Shown one piece after another: positions 54,404-64,000 of a stretch of 64,000 bases of DNA. Positions within the stretch are counted from its first letter, which is position 1, and every line of letters starts with the position of its first letter. The translations under genes were made by a program, and so were the position numbers. Where the stretch lies: the NCBI GenBank assembly GCA_013141065.1, contig JABFRR010000002.1:89927-153926 (forward strand), given 5' to 3'. This DNA comes from Bacteriovoracaceae bacterium (GTDB lineage Bacteria > Bdellovibrionota > Bacteriovoracia > Bacteriovoracales > Bacteriovoracaceae). The notes beneath the pieces are model-generated. The model did no database searches. It had not been told where the DNA came from and saw only the letters and a list, made by a program, of their open reading frames with translations.

Positions 54404-55570
54404 ATGAACGTCCATGAGTATCAAGCGAAAGAATTGATGCGCAAATTTGGTATTAAAGTTTTAAACGGCGCCGTCGCAAAAACAGTTGATGAAGCTGTCG
54501 AAGGAGCAAAAAAACTCGGTGGAAATATTTGGGTTGTTAAAGCACAAATTCACGCGGGTGGAAGAGGGAAAGCCGGCGGTGTTAAACTCGCTAAATCTCT
54601 TGATGAAGTAAAAAAATATGCCAGCGAAATTTTGGGGGCAACACTTGTCACTCACCAAACAGGACCTGAAGGAAAAAAAGTGAATACACTTTTAATCGAA
54701 GAAGGCTGTAACATTAAATCGGAATTTTATTTGGGAATTGTTCTCGATAGAAATAATTCAAAAGTCACATTCATGGCCTCGCGTGAAGGTGGGGTAGAGA
54801 TTGAAGAAATAGCTCACAAAAATCCAGAAGCCATCGTAAAAGTTGCCGTAGATCCTTCTACTGGATTCCAACCATACATCGGAAGAAAATTATCAAACGC
54901 ACTTGGATTAGATGCAGCTCAAGCGAAAGAAGCTGATAAATTCTACCAAGGTCTTTACAATCTTTATACGCAATCAGATTGTTCAATTGCCGAAATTAAT
55001 CCTTTAGTCCTAACTGCTGATGGAGCAATCATCGCTCTTGATGCTAAATTGAATTTTGATGAAAACGCTCTTTTTAGACACCCAGAGATTGCAGCGTACA
55101 GAGATTTTTCTGAAGAATCAGAAAAAGAAGTGGAAGCCTCAAAGCACGGACTTTCTTATATTGAACTCGACGGAAACATTGGCTGTCTTGTTAATGGTGC
55201 AGGGTTGGCAATGGCAACTCTCGACATTATTCAACTTCATGGCGGAAACGCTGCCAACTTTCTTGACGTAGGCGGTGGAGCAACAAAAGAAGCTGTAGAA
55301 AAAGCATTCAGAATTATTCTTTCTGATCCAAACGTTAAAGCAATTCTCGTTAATATTTTTGGTGGAATTATGAAATGTGACATCATCGCAGAAGGTGTCA
55401 TTGCTGCTGCTAAAGCAGTTTCTTTAAAAGTTCCTCTAGTTGTTCGCCTCGAAGGAACAAACGTTGAATTAGGAAAGAAAATTTTAAGTGAATCAGGTTT
55501 AGCAATTACAGCAGCTGGGGATCTCGGCGATGCTGCAAAAAAAGTAGTCGCTGCAGCGAAGGGAGTATAA
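54404..55570 (+). CDS. sucC: succinyl-CoA synthetase, beta subunit (ADP/GDP-forming)
   Basis: The track starts at 54293 but the family N-terminus [19 protein letters not shown] is at 54404, preceded by AGGAG; this gives 388 residues, the usual length. ATP-grasp residues are clear ([20 protein letters not shown]) and the CoA-ligase part is [18 protein letters not shown] with [10 protein letters not shown]. The enzyme makes succinate and NTP from succinyl-CoA in the TCA cycle, before SdhCAB. It is followed by sucD after 4 nt and then ndk, which can equilibrate the nucleotides formed. Confidence 0.96.
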   Translation: MNVHEYQAKELMRKFGIKVLNGAVAKTVDEAVEGAKKLGGNIWVVKAQIHAGGRGKAGGVKLAKSLDEVKKYASEILGATLVTHQTGPEGKKVNTLLIEEGCNIKSEFYLGIVLDRNNSKVTFMASREGGVEIEEIAHKNPEAIVKVAVDPSTGFQPYIGRKLSNALGLDAAQAKEADKFYQGLYNLYTQSDCSIAEINPLVLTADGAIIALDAKLNFDENALFRHPEIAAYRDFSEESEKEVEASKHGLSYIELDGNIGCLVNGAGLAMATLDIIQLHGGNAANFLDVGGGATKEAVEKAFRIILSDPNVKAILVNIFGGIMKCDIIAEGVIAAAKAVSLKVPLVVRLEGTNVELGKKILSESGLAITAAGDLGDAAKKVVAAAKGV

Positions 55571-55574
55571 TTAT

Positions 55575-56459
55575 ATGGCAATCATGATAGATAAAAATAC
55601 ACGTTTAATCACAATAGGAATTACCGGGAAACAAGGAACATTTCACACTAAGCAATCTGAAGCCTATGGGACAAAAGTTGTTGGTGGTGTAACTCCAGGT
55701 AAAGGCGGAACAGTTCACGAAGGCTGGCCGGTGTTTAACACCGTCACTGAAGCAGTTAAGAAGACAGAGGCCAATGCTGCCATGGTATTTGTTCCACCTC
55801 CTTTTGCAGCTGATGCAATACTAGAATGTATCGATGCAAAACTTCCAATCATAATTTGTATTACAGAAGGGATTCCTATTTTAGATATGGTTAAAGTTAA
55901 AGGAGCTCTTGCTCGTTCACCTGAAACCCGCTTAATTGGCCCAAACTGTCCGGGAGTAATCACGCCAGGACAATGTAAAATTGGAATTATGCCAGGACAC
56001 ATTCACTTGCCTGGTCGAATCGGAATCATTTCTCGTTCAGGTACATTAACTTATGAAGCTGTCGGACAACTGACAGCCAGAGGCATTGGTCAATCGACAT
56101 GTGTCGGTATTGGTGGAGATCCGGTTAATGGAACGAACTTCATTGATGCTCTTGATATGTTTAATAAAGACCCAGACACAGATGCTGTTATTATGATTGG
56201 AGAAATCGGTGGAACGGCCGAAACTGATGCAGCAAGATGGATCAAAAAGAATATGAAAAAGCCAGTCGTAGGCTTTATTGCTGGAGCTGCTGCCCCAAAA
56301 GGGAAGAGAATGGGCCATGCTGGAGCGTTAATTTCTGGAGAAGATGATACTGCTGCAGCAAAGTTTAAAATTCTCGCAGAGTGTGGTATCACTGTGGCGA
56401 ACTCACCAGCGGACTTAGGATTAAAGTTAGAAGAAGCAATGAAGAGTATTAAGAAATAA
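55575..56459 (+). CDS. sucD: succinyl-CoA synthetase, alpha subunit
   Basis: 294 residues. CoA-binding Rossmann part [20 protein letters not shown], then [20 protein letters not shown], and the phosphohistidine loop [14 protein letters not shown]. The alpha subunit carries the phosphohistidine and CoA site of the SucCD complex. It is 4 nt after sucC and 47 nt before ndk, so all three probably share a transcript that ends at 56994. Confidence 0.96.
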   Translation: MAIMIDKNTRLITIGITGKQGTFHTKQSEAYGTKVVGGVTPGKGGTVHEGWPVFNTVTEAVKKTEANAAMVFVPPPFAADAILECIDAKLPIIICITEGIPILDMVKVKGALARSPETRLIGPNCPGVITPGQCKIGIMPGHIHLPGRIGIISRSGTLTYEAVGQLTARGIGQSTCVGIGGDPVNGTNFIDALDMFNKDPDTDAVIMIGEIGGTAETDAARWIKKNMKKPVVGFIAGAAAPKGKRMGHAGALISGEDDTAAAKFKILAECGITVANSPADLGLKLEEAMKSIKK

Positions 56460-56506
56460 GAAATAAAAAAATAAGAAGACCGTCATCTTTCAAGGAGATT
56501 TACCAA

Positions 56507-56929
56507 ATGGAAAGAACATTCTCAATTATTAAGCCAAACGCAGTAGCAGATAACAACATTGGAAACATTGTTGCCCGATTCGAAAAAGAAGGACTTCGTA
56601 TTGCCGCTTTAAAACTAACTCATTTATCAAAAGAAAAAGCCGAAGGATTTTACATTGAACACAAAGAAAGACCTTTCTTTGGTTCACTTGTTGGCTTCAT
56701 GACTGAAGGCCCAGTGGTTCTTATGGTTCTTGAAGGTGATAACGCAGTTGAAAAAAATAGAAAACTTATGGGTGCAACTAATCCGGCAAACGCTGAAGAA
56801 GGAACTCTAAGAAAGCTTTATGCTAAGTCAATCGAAGCTAACGCAGTTCATGGATCTGATTCTCAAGCAGCAGCAGAAAGAGAAATCAATTACTTCTTCG
56901 ATAAAAATGAAGTAAAAGCAAGATACTAA
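56507..56929 (+). CDS. ndk: nucleoside diphosphate kinase
   Basis: 140 residues, the family's normal size. [20 protein letters not shown] at the start and the catalytic histidine in [16 protein letters not shown] are diagnostic. Ndk passes phosphate from ATP to other nucleoside diphosphates by way of that histidine. AAGGAGA precedes the ATG. Its position after sucCD is common and links NTP from succinyl-CoA synthetase to the nucleotide pool. Confidence 0.97.
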   Translation: MERTFSIIKPNAVADNNIGNIVARFEKEGLRIAALKLTHLSKEKAEGFYIEHKERPFFGSLVGFMTEGPVVLMVLEGDNAVEKNRKLMGATNPANAEEGTLRKLYAKSIEANAVHGSDSQAAAEREINYFFDKNEVKARY

Positions 56930-56957
56930 TCACTGACTTGAAATTTGATATTTATAG

Positions 56958-56994
56958 AAAGCTCCAACCCTCAAAAGGCTGGAGCTTTTTTTTT
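56958..56994 (+). terminator. intrinsic terminator after ndk
   Basis: AAAGCTCCA, about 13-nt loop, TGGAGCTTT followed by a run of T. It ends the sucC-sucD-ndk unit. Confidence 0.9.
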
Positions 56995-57075
56995 ATTTAG
57001 ACACTTGTCGTACGAATTTGAACTTGATAACTATAAGACTCTTAAAAGATGTCTTATTTTTGTTGAGGAATATTT

Positions 57076-58320
57076 ATGAAATTTCTAGTGGCACTTTTTT
57101 TATTAGTTTGCACACCATCACTAATGGCCAACGAAGTTTTGAAGTGGAATTCACTTTTACTTCAAGCTATAAAAATAAATAAAACCCCACCGCCTATTGC
57201 CGCTCGAAATCTAGCGATTCTTCATACTGCAATTTTTGATACAACAAACTCTTTGTCATCGCAATATCAACCTTACCAAGTAAAAATTTCTCCGCAAGGA
57301 AAGATTTTTAGCAGTGTTGCCATTGCTCAAAGTGCCGCATATGTCTTGGAAAAAATTTATCCTCAACAGGCATTAACTTGGGAAAGTGAGCTCGCCAAAG
57401 CTAAGGCATTATATCCTTCGGGACCTCTATTAAATGCTTCTTTAGAACTGGGATTAGAAATTGCAAAAGTCATTTGGACAAGTAGATCAAATGATTTGAA
57501 CAAATCTAAATTGAATGAAGACTATGATTCAGTAGGATTTACCGACATCGGAATTTGGATTCCCACACCACCTAAATTTGAACCAGGACTTCTACCTTAT
57601 TGGGGATTAGTGAAACCATTTGGACTTCAAAGTGGAAGTCAATTTAGACAATCAGGTCCTCCTGCTTTTTCATCAAAGAGGTATGCAAAAGATTATAATG
57701 AAGTTTTGAAATTTGGTTTAAAAGATTTGAGTTCACGAACAGATGAAGAAACACTTATCGCAAAATTCTGGGCAGATGGAGGTGGAACTGTGACTCCTCC
57801 AGGACATTGGAACGTGATTGCTCAAGGGATTTCTTCAAATAAAAAGCTGTCACTCTTAGAAACGAGTAGGCTTTTTGCTTTATTAAATATTGCCTTAGCC
57901 GATGCTGGAATTTCTGCTTGGGATATGAAGTATACTTACAATTGCTGGAGACCAATTACTGCCATTAGCGAAGGAAGTGCTGATGAAAATCCAAATACAG
58001 AGGTTCATAATAATTGGGAGCCGCTATTAACGACTCCACCTTTTCCGGATTATGTGAGTGGACACAGTACTTTTAGTTCTGCAGCTGCAACAATTTTAGA
58101 AAACTTTTTTGAATCAGATAAAATGCATTTTACAACTCACTCCGATGACCTTCCAGGAGTAAGTAGAACTTTTACTCGCTTTTCTCAAGCAGCTTATGAA
58201 GCAGGAAGAAGTCGAATTTTTGGAGGCATTCATTTTGAATTTGCCAACAGAGATGGGGCCCGCGCAGGAAGAATGGTCGGAGACTACGTTTATAGTCATT
58301 TGCTTCTTAAATTAAATTAA
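57076..58320 (+). CDS. exported vanadium haloperoxidase/PAP2-type protein
   Basis: 414 residues with a signal peptide (MKFLVALFLLVCTPSLMA). The vanadate/phosphate-binding residues are all there: KYTYNCWRPI, then YVSGHSTFSSAAA, then SRIFGGIHFEFAN. The N-terminal half (AARNLAILHTAIFDTTNS) is the helical part found in bacterial vanadium-dependent haloperoxidases. Such proteins oxidise halides with H2O2, or act as phosphatases, and the two cannot be told apart from sequence alone. The NUDIX gene follows 3 nt downstream. Confidence 0.85.
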   Translation: MKFLVALFLLVCTPSLMANEVLKWNSLLLQAIKINKTPPPIAARNLAILHTAIFDTTNSLSSQYQPYQVKISPQGKIFSSVAIAQSAAYVLEKIYPQQALTWESELAKAKALYPSGPLLNASLELGLEIAKVIWTSRSNDLNKSKLNEDYDSVGFTDIGIWIPTPPKFEPGLLPYWGLVKPFGLQSGSQFRQSGPPAFSSKRYAKDYNEVLKFGLKDLSSRTDEETLIAKFWADGGGTVTPPGHWNVIAQGISSNKKLSLLETSRLFALLNIALADAGISAWDMKYTYNCWRPITAISEGSADENPNTEVHNNWEPLLTTPPFPDYVSGHSTFSSAAATILENFFESDKMHFTTHSDDLPGVSRTFTRFSQAAYEAGRSRIFGGIHFEFANRDGARAGRMVGDYVYSHLLLKLN

Positions 58321-58323
58321 AAA

Positions 58324-58761
58324 ATGAAGCAAAAATGTAAAGTTCTCGCTTACATTTTTAGAGTCACAGATTTAACTCTTGAAATTTTAGTTTTCACTCA
58401 CCGAGGTATGCCCGATGCTGGTATTCAGGTAGTAGGGGGAACAGTGGAAAATGGCGAAGACTTAATCTGTGCACTCAAACGAGAAATTAGTGAAGAAAGT
58501 GGACTTATTTTTGATGAAAGCACTAGTTTCCAAAAAATTGGAGAGTCTTTATATCAAAGAAAAGACATTGCTGAGCTCAACATAAGGCACTACTTTAGTG
58601 TTTATACGAGTGATCTAAAAGATTCATGGTCTCACAGAGTAGAATCCACAGGAGAAGACAATCAACTATTATTCGATTTTTTCTGGTTGCCCGTAGATGA
58701 AGCTTGTCTGAAATTGACAGGTAATATGGGTGAGTTTTTAAAACCGATGGAATTGCTTTAG
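58324..58761 (+). CDS. NUDIX hydrolase
   Basis: 145 residues. The NUDIX box is nearly perfect: GTVENGEDLICALKREISEE, then SGL. Members split nucleoside diphosphates linked to another group, such as oxidised nucleotides or dinucleotide polyphosphates. The N-terminal KVLAYIFRV and HRGMPDAGIQVVGG are typical for the fold. It follows the haloperoxidase-type gene by 3 nt and is probably cotranscribed with it. The substrate is not predictable from here. Confidence 0.87.
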   Translation: MKQKCKVLAYIFRVTDLTLEILVFTHRGMPDAGIQVVGGTVENGEDLICALKREISEESGLIFDESTSFQKIGESLYQRKDIAELNIRHYFSVYTSDLKDSWSHRVESTGEDNQLLFDFFWLPVDEACLKLTGNMGEFLKPMELL

Positions 58762-58840
58762 TTTTTATCATTTACTAATTTTTTTTACATAAATTCCGAT
58801 CACTGTTAAAATCTTATAATTATTACGATGGAAGTGATTA

Positions 58841-60172
58841 GTGCAAATCCTCTTTATTGAAAAAGATGAATCGCAAAGAGTCTTATTTAAGGCCAATGCC
58901 ATTAAGTCACTTGGCGTAGAGGTCATAGAACGGGCATCAACAGATGAAGCTGTCTCACTTATTCAGTTATTGCCAACACTCGATCTCATTATTTGTAAAG
59001 AAGACTTAGAAGGCAGTCAAGATGTTGTCAGTTGTTTACATGATGATGGTTTATCCATCCCACTACTTTGGTTAGGTGAAGCTACACCTAAATATAAAAA
59101 TTCGAATCTCATCTCTAAAAATGTTCCCTATGATAAATTGCTAATAGAAATTAAAAAAATTCTTAAACTGGAAGAAGTTCTCACACAAGATTTAAGTGGT
59201 GGCTATCAGCCAGTTGATTGTCGTTATTTTCTCTATATCAACTCAACAAGTCTCGGATGTGATGTCTTTATTAAAATTAAAAAAGAAGGCAAAGATCATT
59301 TTATAAAATGTTTTCATAGCACCGATCATTTTAATCGTGCTCAGGTAGAAAAATACACACAATCTGGGCTTAAAGAGTTTTACGTGCCTTCTACTCATTA
59401 CGTGCAATTTATCAACTTTGTCACAGATAAACTTGTTTTAAAATTAGATGATTCCAGACTTAATTCAGAAGAAAAGGTCAGTTTAAATGCTGAGGCTTAT
59501 AGAATCAGTGTGGAGCGTATTCAATCATTAAGAGTAGATGATTTCACTGTAGAAGTCGTTCAGGCCAGTGTCAATGCGATGATGGCGGCAGTAAGTGAAA
59601 ATAATGCTCTTGGAAATTTCTTAAAGTCGATGAGTAGTGATAATTTGTCTTACTCTTATGCCAATGCTCACTTGATGAGTTTAGTTCTTCATAAAATTGT
59701 CGATCACTTTGAATGGTCGTCTGATCAAATAAAATCAAGACTGACATACGCTGCTTATTTTCATAACATCTCTCTTAAAGATGAGGGCCATATGAAGGTT
59801 CGTTCTATGGAAGCTCTGATTAAATTAAATCTGACAGGTACAGAAGCAGATGCAATTTTAAAACACGCCTATCAGTCCTCGGTTCTCATCGATTCATTTA
59901 AAGAAATTCCAGATGGTGTAAAGTTAGTTATTAAAGAACATCACGGGATGAAAAATGGTGTAGGCTTTGCTGAGACTCCCAATATTTCGCTTACACCTCT
60001 CAGTATGATGTTTGTAGTTGTAGAAGATTTCGTTGATGAATTCTTGAGTTTTCCCGGCAAACCGCTGAGGGTTGACTACGAGGCAATGCTCTCTCGATTA
60101 GAAAAACGCTACACGAAACTGGCCTTTGCAGAGACAGTTAAGGCACTTTCAAAAATGGTTTTGGGTAAGTAG
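58841..60172 (+). CDS. receiver-like and HD-GYP-like regulator
   Basis: 443 residues from GTG. Residues 1-115 have the pattern of a CheY-type receiver (ILFIEKDESQRVLF, DLIICKED, then ISKNVPYDKLL), although the acidic pocket looks changed. The C-terminal 190 residues resemble an HD-GYP or HDOD domain (NAHLMSLVLHKIVDHF, AAYFHNISLKDEGHMK, VIKEHHGMKNGVGF), with HHGMKNGVGF in the place of HHE-x-x-x-GxGYP. So c-di-GMP phosphodiesterase activity is possible, but some metal ligands seem to be replaced and a binding role is as likely. It stands alone. Confidence 0.7.
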   Translation: MQILFIEKDESQRVLFKANAIKSLGVEVIERASTDEAVSLIQLLPTLDLIICKEDLEGSQDVVSCLHDDGLSIPLLWLGEATPKYKNSNLISKNVPYDKLLIEIKKILKLEEVLTQDLSGGYQPVDCRYFLYINSTSLGCDVFIKIKKEGKDHFIKCFHSTDHFNRAQVEKYTQSGLKEFYVPSTHYVQFINFVTDKLVLKLDDSRLNSEEKVSLNAEAYRISVERIQSLRVDDFTVEVVQASVNAMMAAVSENNALGNFLKSMSSDNLSYSYANAHLMSLVLHKIVDHFEWSSDQIKSRLTYAAYFHNISLKDEGHMKVRSMEALIKLNLTGTEADAILKHAYQSSVLIDSFKEIPDGVKLVIKEHHGMKNGVGFAETPNISLTPLSMMFVVVEDFVDEFLSFPGKPLRVDYEAMLSRLEKRYTKLAFAETVKALSKMVLGK

Positions 60173-60363
60173 TTTTCACTGGGAAGCTTGCTTTTTTTCC
60201 TTACCTTAAGGCCATTTTAAAAAAAACCAGACATGCAGGAATTCCCGGTGTAAATATCTTCCTCTCAAAATATGATAATAAATTTATTTTTTCGTAATGT
60301 TTTTGTGGTTTCTGGCCTTCACAATTCATCCTTGGCCATCTAAAATACTTTCAGAGGTATTTT

Positions 60364-61503
60364 ATGGGGCGGCAAGCAAATAAATTAAAGGTAGAAGAAT
60401 GTCATGAGATTATTTTGAAAGAATTTTCAAAATTTAGGGAAAAAAGACCAATTTTTGAAATTCCGCTCAATAATTTTTTAATGTCGAGTTTTGCAGTTTT
60501 TGCGCTGAAGTCACCATCCCTCTTGCAGTTTGAACAACACTTTACAGAAGAAAAAACAAGAAGACATAATCTCAACTCACTTTTTAAAATTGATCGAGTT
60601 CCATCGGACACACATTTACGAGATGTTTTAGAAACGGTAGAATACGCTCAATATCGCCCTGTTTTTCAACGATTATTTTCATACATTCAAAGATCAAAAA
60701 CTCTTGAACAGTTTGAGTTTATGAAAATAAATGGTCAATCACATTATTTATTAGCAACAGATGGCTCTGGCTATTATCGCTCAGAAAAAGTCGTTTGTGA
60801 TTGTTGCATGATCGAAGAACATTTTGATGAAAATAATAAACTGACACTTAAGTTTGGCCACAACATCTTAGCAGGTTCAATTGTTCATCCAAATTTTAGA
60901 CAAGTCATTCCAATGTGTCCTGAACCTATCATGAGGGTTGATGGCCGAAGTAAAAACGATTCGGAACAAACAGCATTTAGAAGATTTTTAGAGGATTTTA
61001 AAAGAGAGCATCCTAAGTTGAAAATTATTTTTTTACTTGATGCTCTGTATGCCAATGGGCCAATTATCAAATTGCTCCGAGAGTATAAATATGAATTTAT
61101 AATTGCGGTAAAGGAAACGAAAAGTCTTCTATTTATGCTTGTCAAAGAAGGAGAAACCACTGGGGAAACTCAATTTTTGGAAACAAGTTTTGAATTTGGT
61201 GAAAAAGTTATCAAAACAACTAAAATGAATTATAGATTTGCAAACAACGTAAGGCTTCATCAAGACAAAGACAGTCCATTTATAAATTTTGTTCAAGTTA
61301 AAGAAGTTACCGAATGGATTGGAAAAAAAGGCAGACCTGAAAGAATCGAACGTAATTTTACATTTATTACCGACATACTAGTTACTAAAAATAACATTGC
61401 ACAACTTGCAAAAGGAGGCCGTACTCGTTGCGATGTGTCTCAGAAATTAGTGCAGTTTGAAGGAAGGTTGAAAAACTTTTCTGCTACAAGATTCACTTTC
61501 TAA
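60364..61503 (+). pseudogene. ISNCY (ISDol1-like) transposase, 3' truncated
   Basis: 379 residues. The N-terminal part (LMSSFAVFALKSPSLLQFEQ, IDRVPSDTHLRDVLE) and the DDE core (LLATDGSGYYRSEKV, GRSKNDSEQTAFRRFLEDF, FLLDALYANGPIIKLL, FIIAVKE) match a transposase type filed under ISNCY/ISDol1. The C-terminus departs after AKGGRTR, where the family continues with WKIENETFNTLKNQGY and the catalytic Glu, so the end seems replaced. Some frames around 61440-61500 do not restore it. It is probably inactive. Confidence 0.75.
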
Positions 61504-61611
61504 TTCAATTTAATTATCAAGTCAAAAAATATTTCATGCTAAATTCAAATCAACACGAGACGAGTTTATTAAAACTTCAGTCTTATAATATTTTTTATTT
61601 TGGAGATGTAT

Positions 61612-61935
61612 ATGACTTGGTCAAAGGCAGCTGATAGCGAAAAAGTTTTATTTCGAGCGATCTCTTTATTATTTTATCGTAACGAAAACCTTTTGCATCT
61701 TATGCTTAATCCTGATTATCCTAAACTCATGGCGCCACCAGAAGTCATTAAAAGGCGGGCGCAAGGCTTTTCATCATCAGAACAACTCCTAGTAAGGATT
61801 GCCCTTGATGCTTGGAATGGATCGGGAGGCATCCACTTTAATGAGTTGTATGAAAAGCTAGATCCACACAATTTTCAAAAAATGCTTTTAGTTCTTAATT
61901 ATTTATATTCTCCACAACAGGCCGTACATTTCTGA
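61612..61935 (+). CDS. small protein of unknown function
   Basis: 107 residues from the ATG at 61612, with GGAG about 10 nt upstream; the track starts at a TTG four codons earlier. It is soluble and mixed helical, with many hydrophobic residues (RAISLLFYRNENLLHLML, LLVRIALDAWNGSGGIHF). No family or signal is recognised. It is surrounded by IS remnants, but its frame is intact and it has a normal ribosome binding site, so it is probably a real gene. Confidence 0.5.
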   Translation: MTWSKAADSEKVLFRAISLLFYRNENLLHLMLNPDYPKLMAPPEVIKRRAQGFSSSEQLLVRIALDAWNGSGGIHFNELYEKLDPHNFQKMLLVLNYLYSPQQAVHF

Positions 61936-61956
61936 CTTTGTCGTAAGTGCATTTAG

Positions 61957-62391
61957 TTAATTTTCACCTCTACTATAGGGAGAAAACTCTTTGCATTTTT
62001 TGGTATATCGATGAGAATGAGTTTCATAAAATTTTTTAATCGTTTGATTTCTTGAATCTAAAATTTTCTTCTCCTCGCCATAATGCCTTTCTGCCGGTGT
62101 TATGAATTGGATACCTGAATGTTTATAAGAGTAATTATATTCATGGAAATATCCTACAAAATAATTTCGGCCACTTTGTAAATCAACGAAGCTTCCTGGG
62201 AATGTTCTAAAGGTTTTTATTGTTCCAAATAAACTTTCTGAAAAAGGGTTGTCATCCGATACCCCGGCCCTAGAATAAGAATCGACCATCTGGGCATCTC
62301 GGACAAATTTGATCATCTCATGCGAAGTCATTATTGCTCCGTTGTCTTTGTGATTGGTCAGTCCCTTGCCTGTTATAAATTGTAAATCATC
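61957..62391 (-). pseudogene. IS3-family transposase (OrfB), C-terminal fragment
   Basis: The frame is open from about 62391 and reads HKDNGAIMTSHEMIKFVRDA, then SDDNPFSESLFGTIKTFRTF (with the catalytic Glu) and YFHEYNYSYKHSGIQFITPA. That is the rve_3 end of an IS3-type OrfB transposase with the second Asp and the Glu. The first Asp and the whole N-terminus are missing, and no OrfA or ends are seen. It is a relic. Confidence 0.85.
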
Positions 62392-62487
62392 ACAACTCTA
62401 CGTTGAAAATGTTTTAAATATATTGATGTGAGGCCATGTAAGTATTTTTTTGTGGGCCAAATCATTTTTTAATGGCATCTTTCTCCT

Positions 62488-63962
62488 ATGAAAACTGTTG
62501 TAAAAATAGATCCAGAACTTGAATATGAAAAAGCTAAAAAAATTATTGACCTAGTCAGTAAGCAAATTCTTGATCCTGACCAAGTATCCTCTCTCGATTC
62601 TTCCGTTTCAAATCTCGCAACAGTTGCCAGAGTTTTACTTGAAAGAAGCCCGTAGACGTGGACCACCAAAACCTAATCCCAAAAATAAAATACCAAAAAA
62701 TAAAAATAAAAAAAAGCGTGAGATTTCAAGCAAACTTCCCTCTGTAAAATATCCGGATCTTGAACTTCGCGAAGAAGTAATTCGTCCAGATGTTACCCCA
62801 ATCTGTCCATGTTGTAGCTCTGAAATGAAAGAGTCTGGATTATTTGATCTTAGTGAAAAACTAGAAGTTGAACCTAAAAAATATTATATTCAAAGATCAA
62901 AACGAATTAAGTTTAATTGTTCTAAGTGCTATGGTGCCATAATCAATACTCCCTCAACTCCAAGTATTGTTCAAACTTCTAACTACGGTGATATCTTATT
63001 ATTGACGTAGTATTATCTAAGTACTGTGACCTTATTCCCATTGAAAGATATGCACAAATAGCAGTCCAGGCCGGTTTAATGGGAGATTTACCACCTCATA
63101 GTTTGATCGGTCTTACACATCACCTGGCGATTTTAAGAATAGTTTACGAGAGGTTGGTTAATGAAGTTTTATCGTCAAGGTTCTTCATGCCGATGAAACT
63201 CCCCATAAGATGCTAGAGGAGATGAAATTATCATTGGTATTTATGGGGATTTTTTTTCACTACTAAGGGTTGTTATTTTGAGGCTCATGGAACGAGATCT
63301 GGAGATGTAGCCTTTAAAAATTTAGAAAAATCCGCTGCAAGAATTTTTACTTACAGACGGATTTGCTGGTTATGGAAAAGCTGTTAAAGATTTAGAAAAA
63401 AAGAACGGTAAAAAATAACAGAAGTACATTTGCAACTCCCCACGCATATCGCTATTTCAAAAGATGCCAGTACAACATGGGAAAGTGAATGTCAGATTTT
63501 CTTTCTTTATATGGCAAGATCTATGAGCTAGAAGATCAGCGAAAAGTAGCAGCAATTGAACATCAACTAGAATTTAGAAAGAAGATGTTACCATTATTTG
63601 CAGAAATAAAAAGTAATTGTGAAGAACTTTCAAAGTGCCATGCCAAATAGTTTCTTATTGAAGAGTCTGAATTATTTTTTAAATCATTATGAAGGATTAA
63701 TTGTTTGTACTCGGCATATTGATGTCCCCCTCGATAATAATCTTGCAGAAAAGAGAGTTTCGTGCACCAGTTGTCGGAAGAAAAACGTGGATTGGAACCC
63801 ACTCCAAAAGAGTGAGAAACAATGGCGTATTATTTAGTATAGAGAAGTTGCATGATGAATAAAATTAATCAAGAAATTATTTTCCTTGGATCGTTAACCA
63901 AATACATGCAGGCAAGTACTCACCCCTATGAGTATTCAAAATTCATTGGGGTGACTCAATAA
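62488..63962 (+). pseudogene. IS66-type transposase relic with several frameshifts
   Basis: Pieces of one IS66 transposase lie in order in different frames: MKTVVKIDPELEYEKAKKII to VARVLLERS (62488-62655); a zinc-ribbon part CPCCSSEMKE and KFNCSKCYG (62570-63010); HADETPHKM with a catalytic Asp near 63195; LLTDGFAGYGK near 63350; and HIDVPLDNNLAEKRV near 63720 followed by VVGRKTWIGTHSK in another frame. A short frame to 63962 (QASTHPYEYSKFIG) may be the C-terminal end. At least five frame changes show it is dead. Confidence 0.8.
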
Positions 63963-64000
63963 ATCTTTTTATTGATACTTGCACCCTCGAAAAAAGGTGC

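Noticed and set aside
1-64000. CRISPR arrays, rRNA or tRNA genes
   Set aside because: No regular repeat-spacer pattern and no cloverleaf or rRNA sequence was seen in a reading by eye; a tRNA scan would be decisive.

Overview
The window comes from a low-GC, Gram-negative bacterium with many signal-peptide proteins, lipoproteins and outer-membrane-like products. The mix (FHA-RDD protein, SprT-like and DUF2786 genes, RimB-RimK pair, SdhCAB, sigma-54-type promoter, Rhs protein) suggests Bdellovibrionota, perhaps Bacteriovoracales. That placement is an inference from gene style; no rRNA or tRNA gene was seen.

Bases 1-12.8 kb are ordinary chromosome: start of tgt, an FHA-RDD membrane protein, a probable outer-membrane protein, a DEAD-box helicase, a truncated globin, a DksA-type zinc finger protein, queE, an exported papain-like protease with an overlapping partner gene, a SprT/DUF2786 gene split by a frame change, and an SLT lytic transglycosylase.

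Bases 13-32.4 kb are an accessory region. A full Rhs/YD-repeat protein with its partner gene is followed by orphan Rhs tips, each followed by a small partner gene, and by an AIPR-type abortive infection gene. Copies of a TGGCCA-spacer-TGGCCA repeat lie in the gaps between the cassettes. From 22.7 to 30.7 kb a decayed plasmid-like integrated element runs on the minus strand: two tyrosine recombinases, a Mom-like acetyltransferase fused to an HTH, two lipoproteins, a replication-relaxation gene cut by an IS1111-type element, and an FtsK-like ATPase fragment cut by an IS630 relic. Beyond it the tail of one more Rhs tip and its partner reappear, so the element probably lies inside the Rhs array. 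A dead Tn5-like transposase closes the region.

Bases 34.7-60.2 kb are again chromosomal: sdhCAB with a strong terminator, rimB-rimK, hemN, a likely sigma-54 promoter driving a short terminated RNA, then a MotB-like/MotA-like pair followed by two long FHA-coiled-coil-membrane proteins facing each other. That cluster is the best candidate for an undescribed machine: an ion-driven stator pair joined to phosphothreonine-reading scaffold proteins. Then come a ureohydrolase, a GYF-domain membrane protein, a metallo-beta-lactamase-fold hydrolase, sucCD, ndk, a vanadium haloperoxidase-type protein, a NUDIX hydrolase and a receiver-HD-GYP-like protein.

Bases 60.3-64 kb are an insertion-sequence graveyard (ISNCY-type, IS3 and IS66 remnants).
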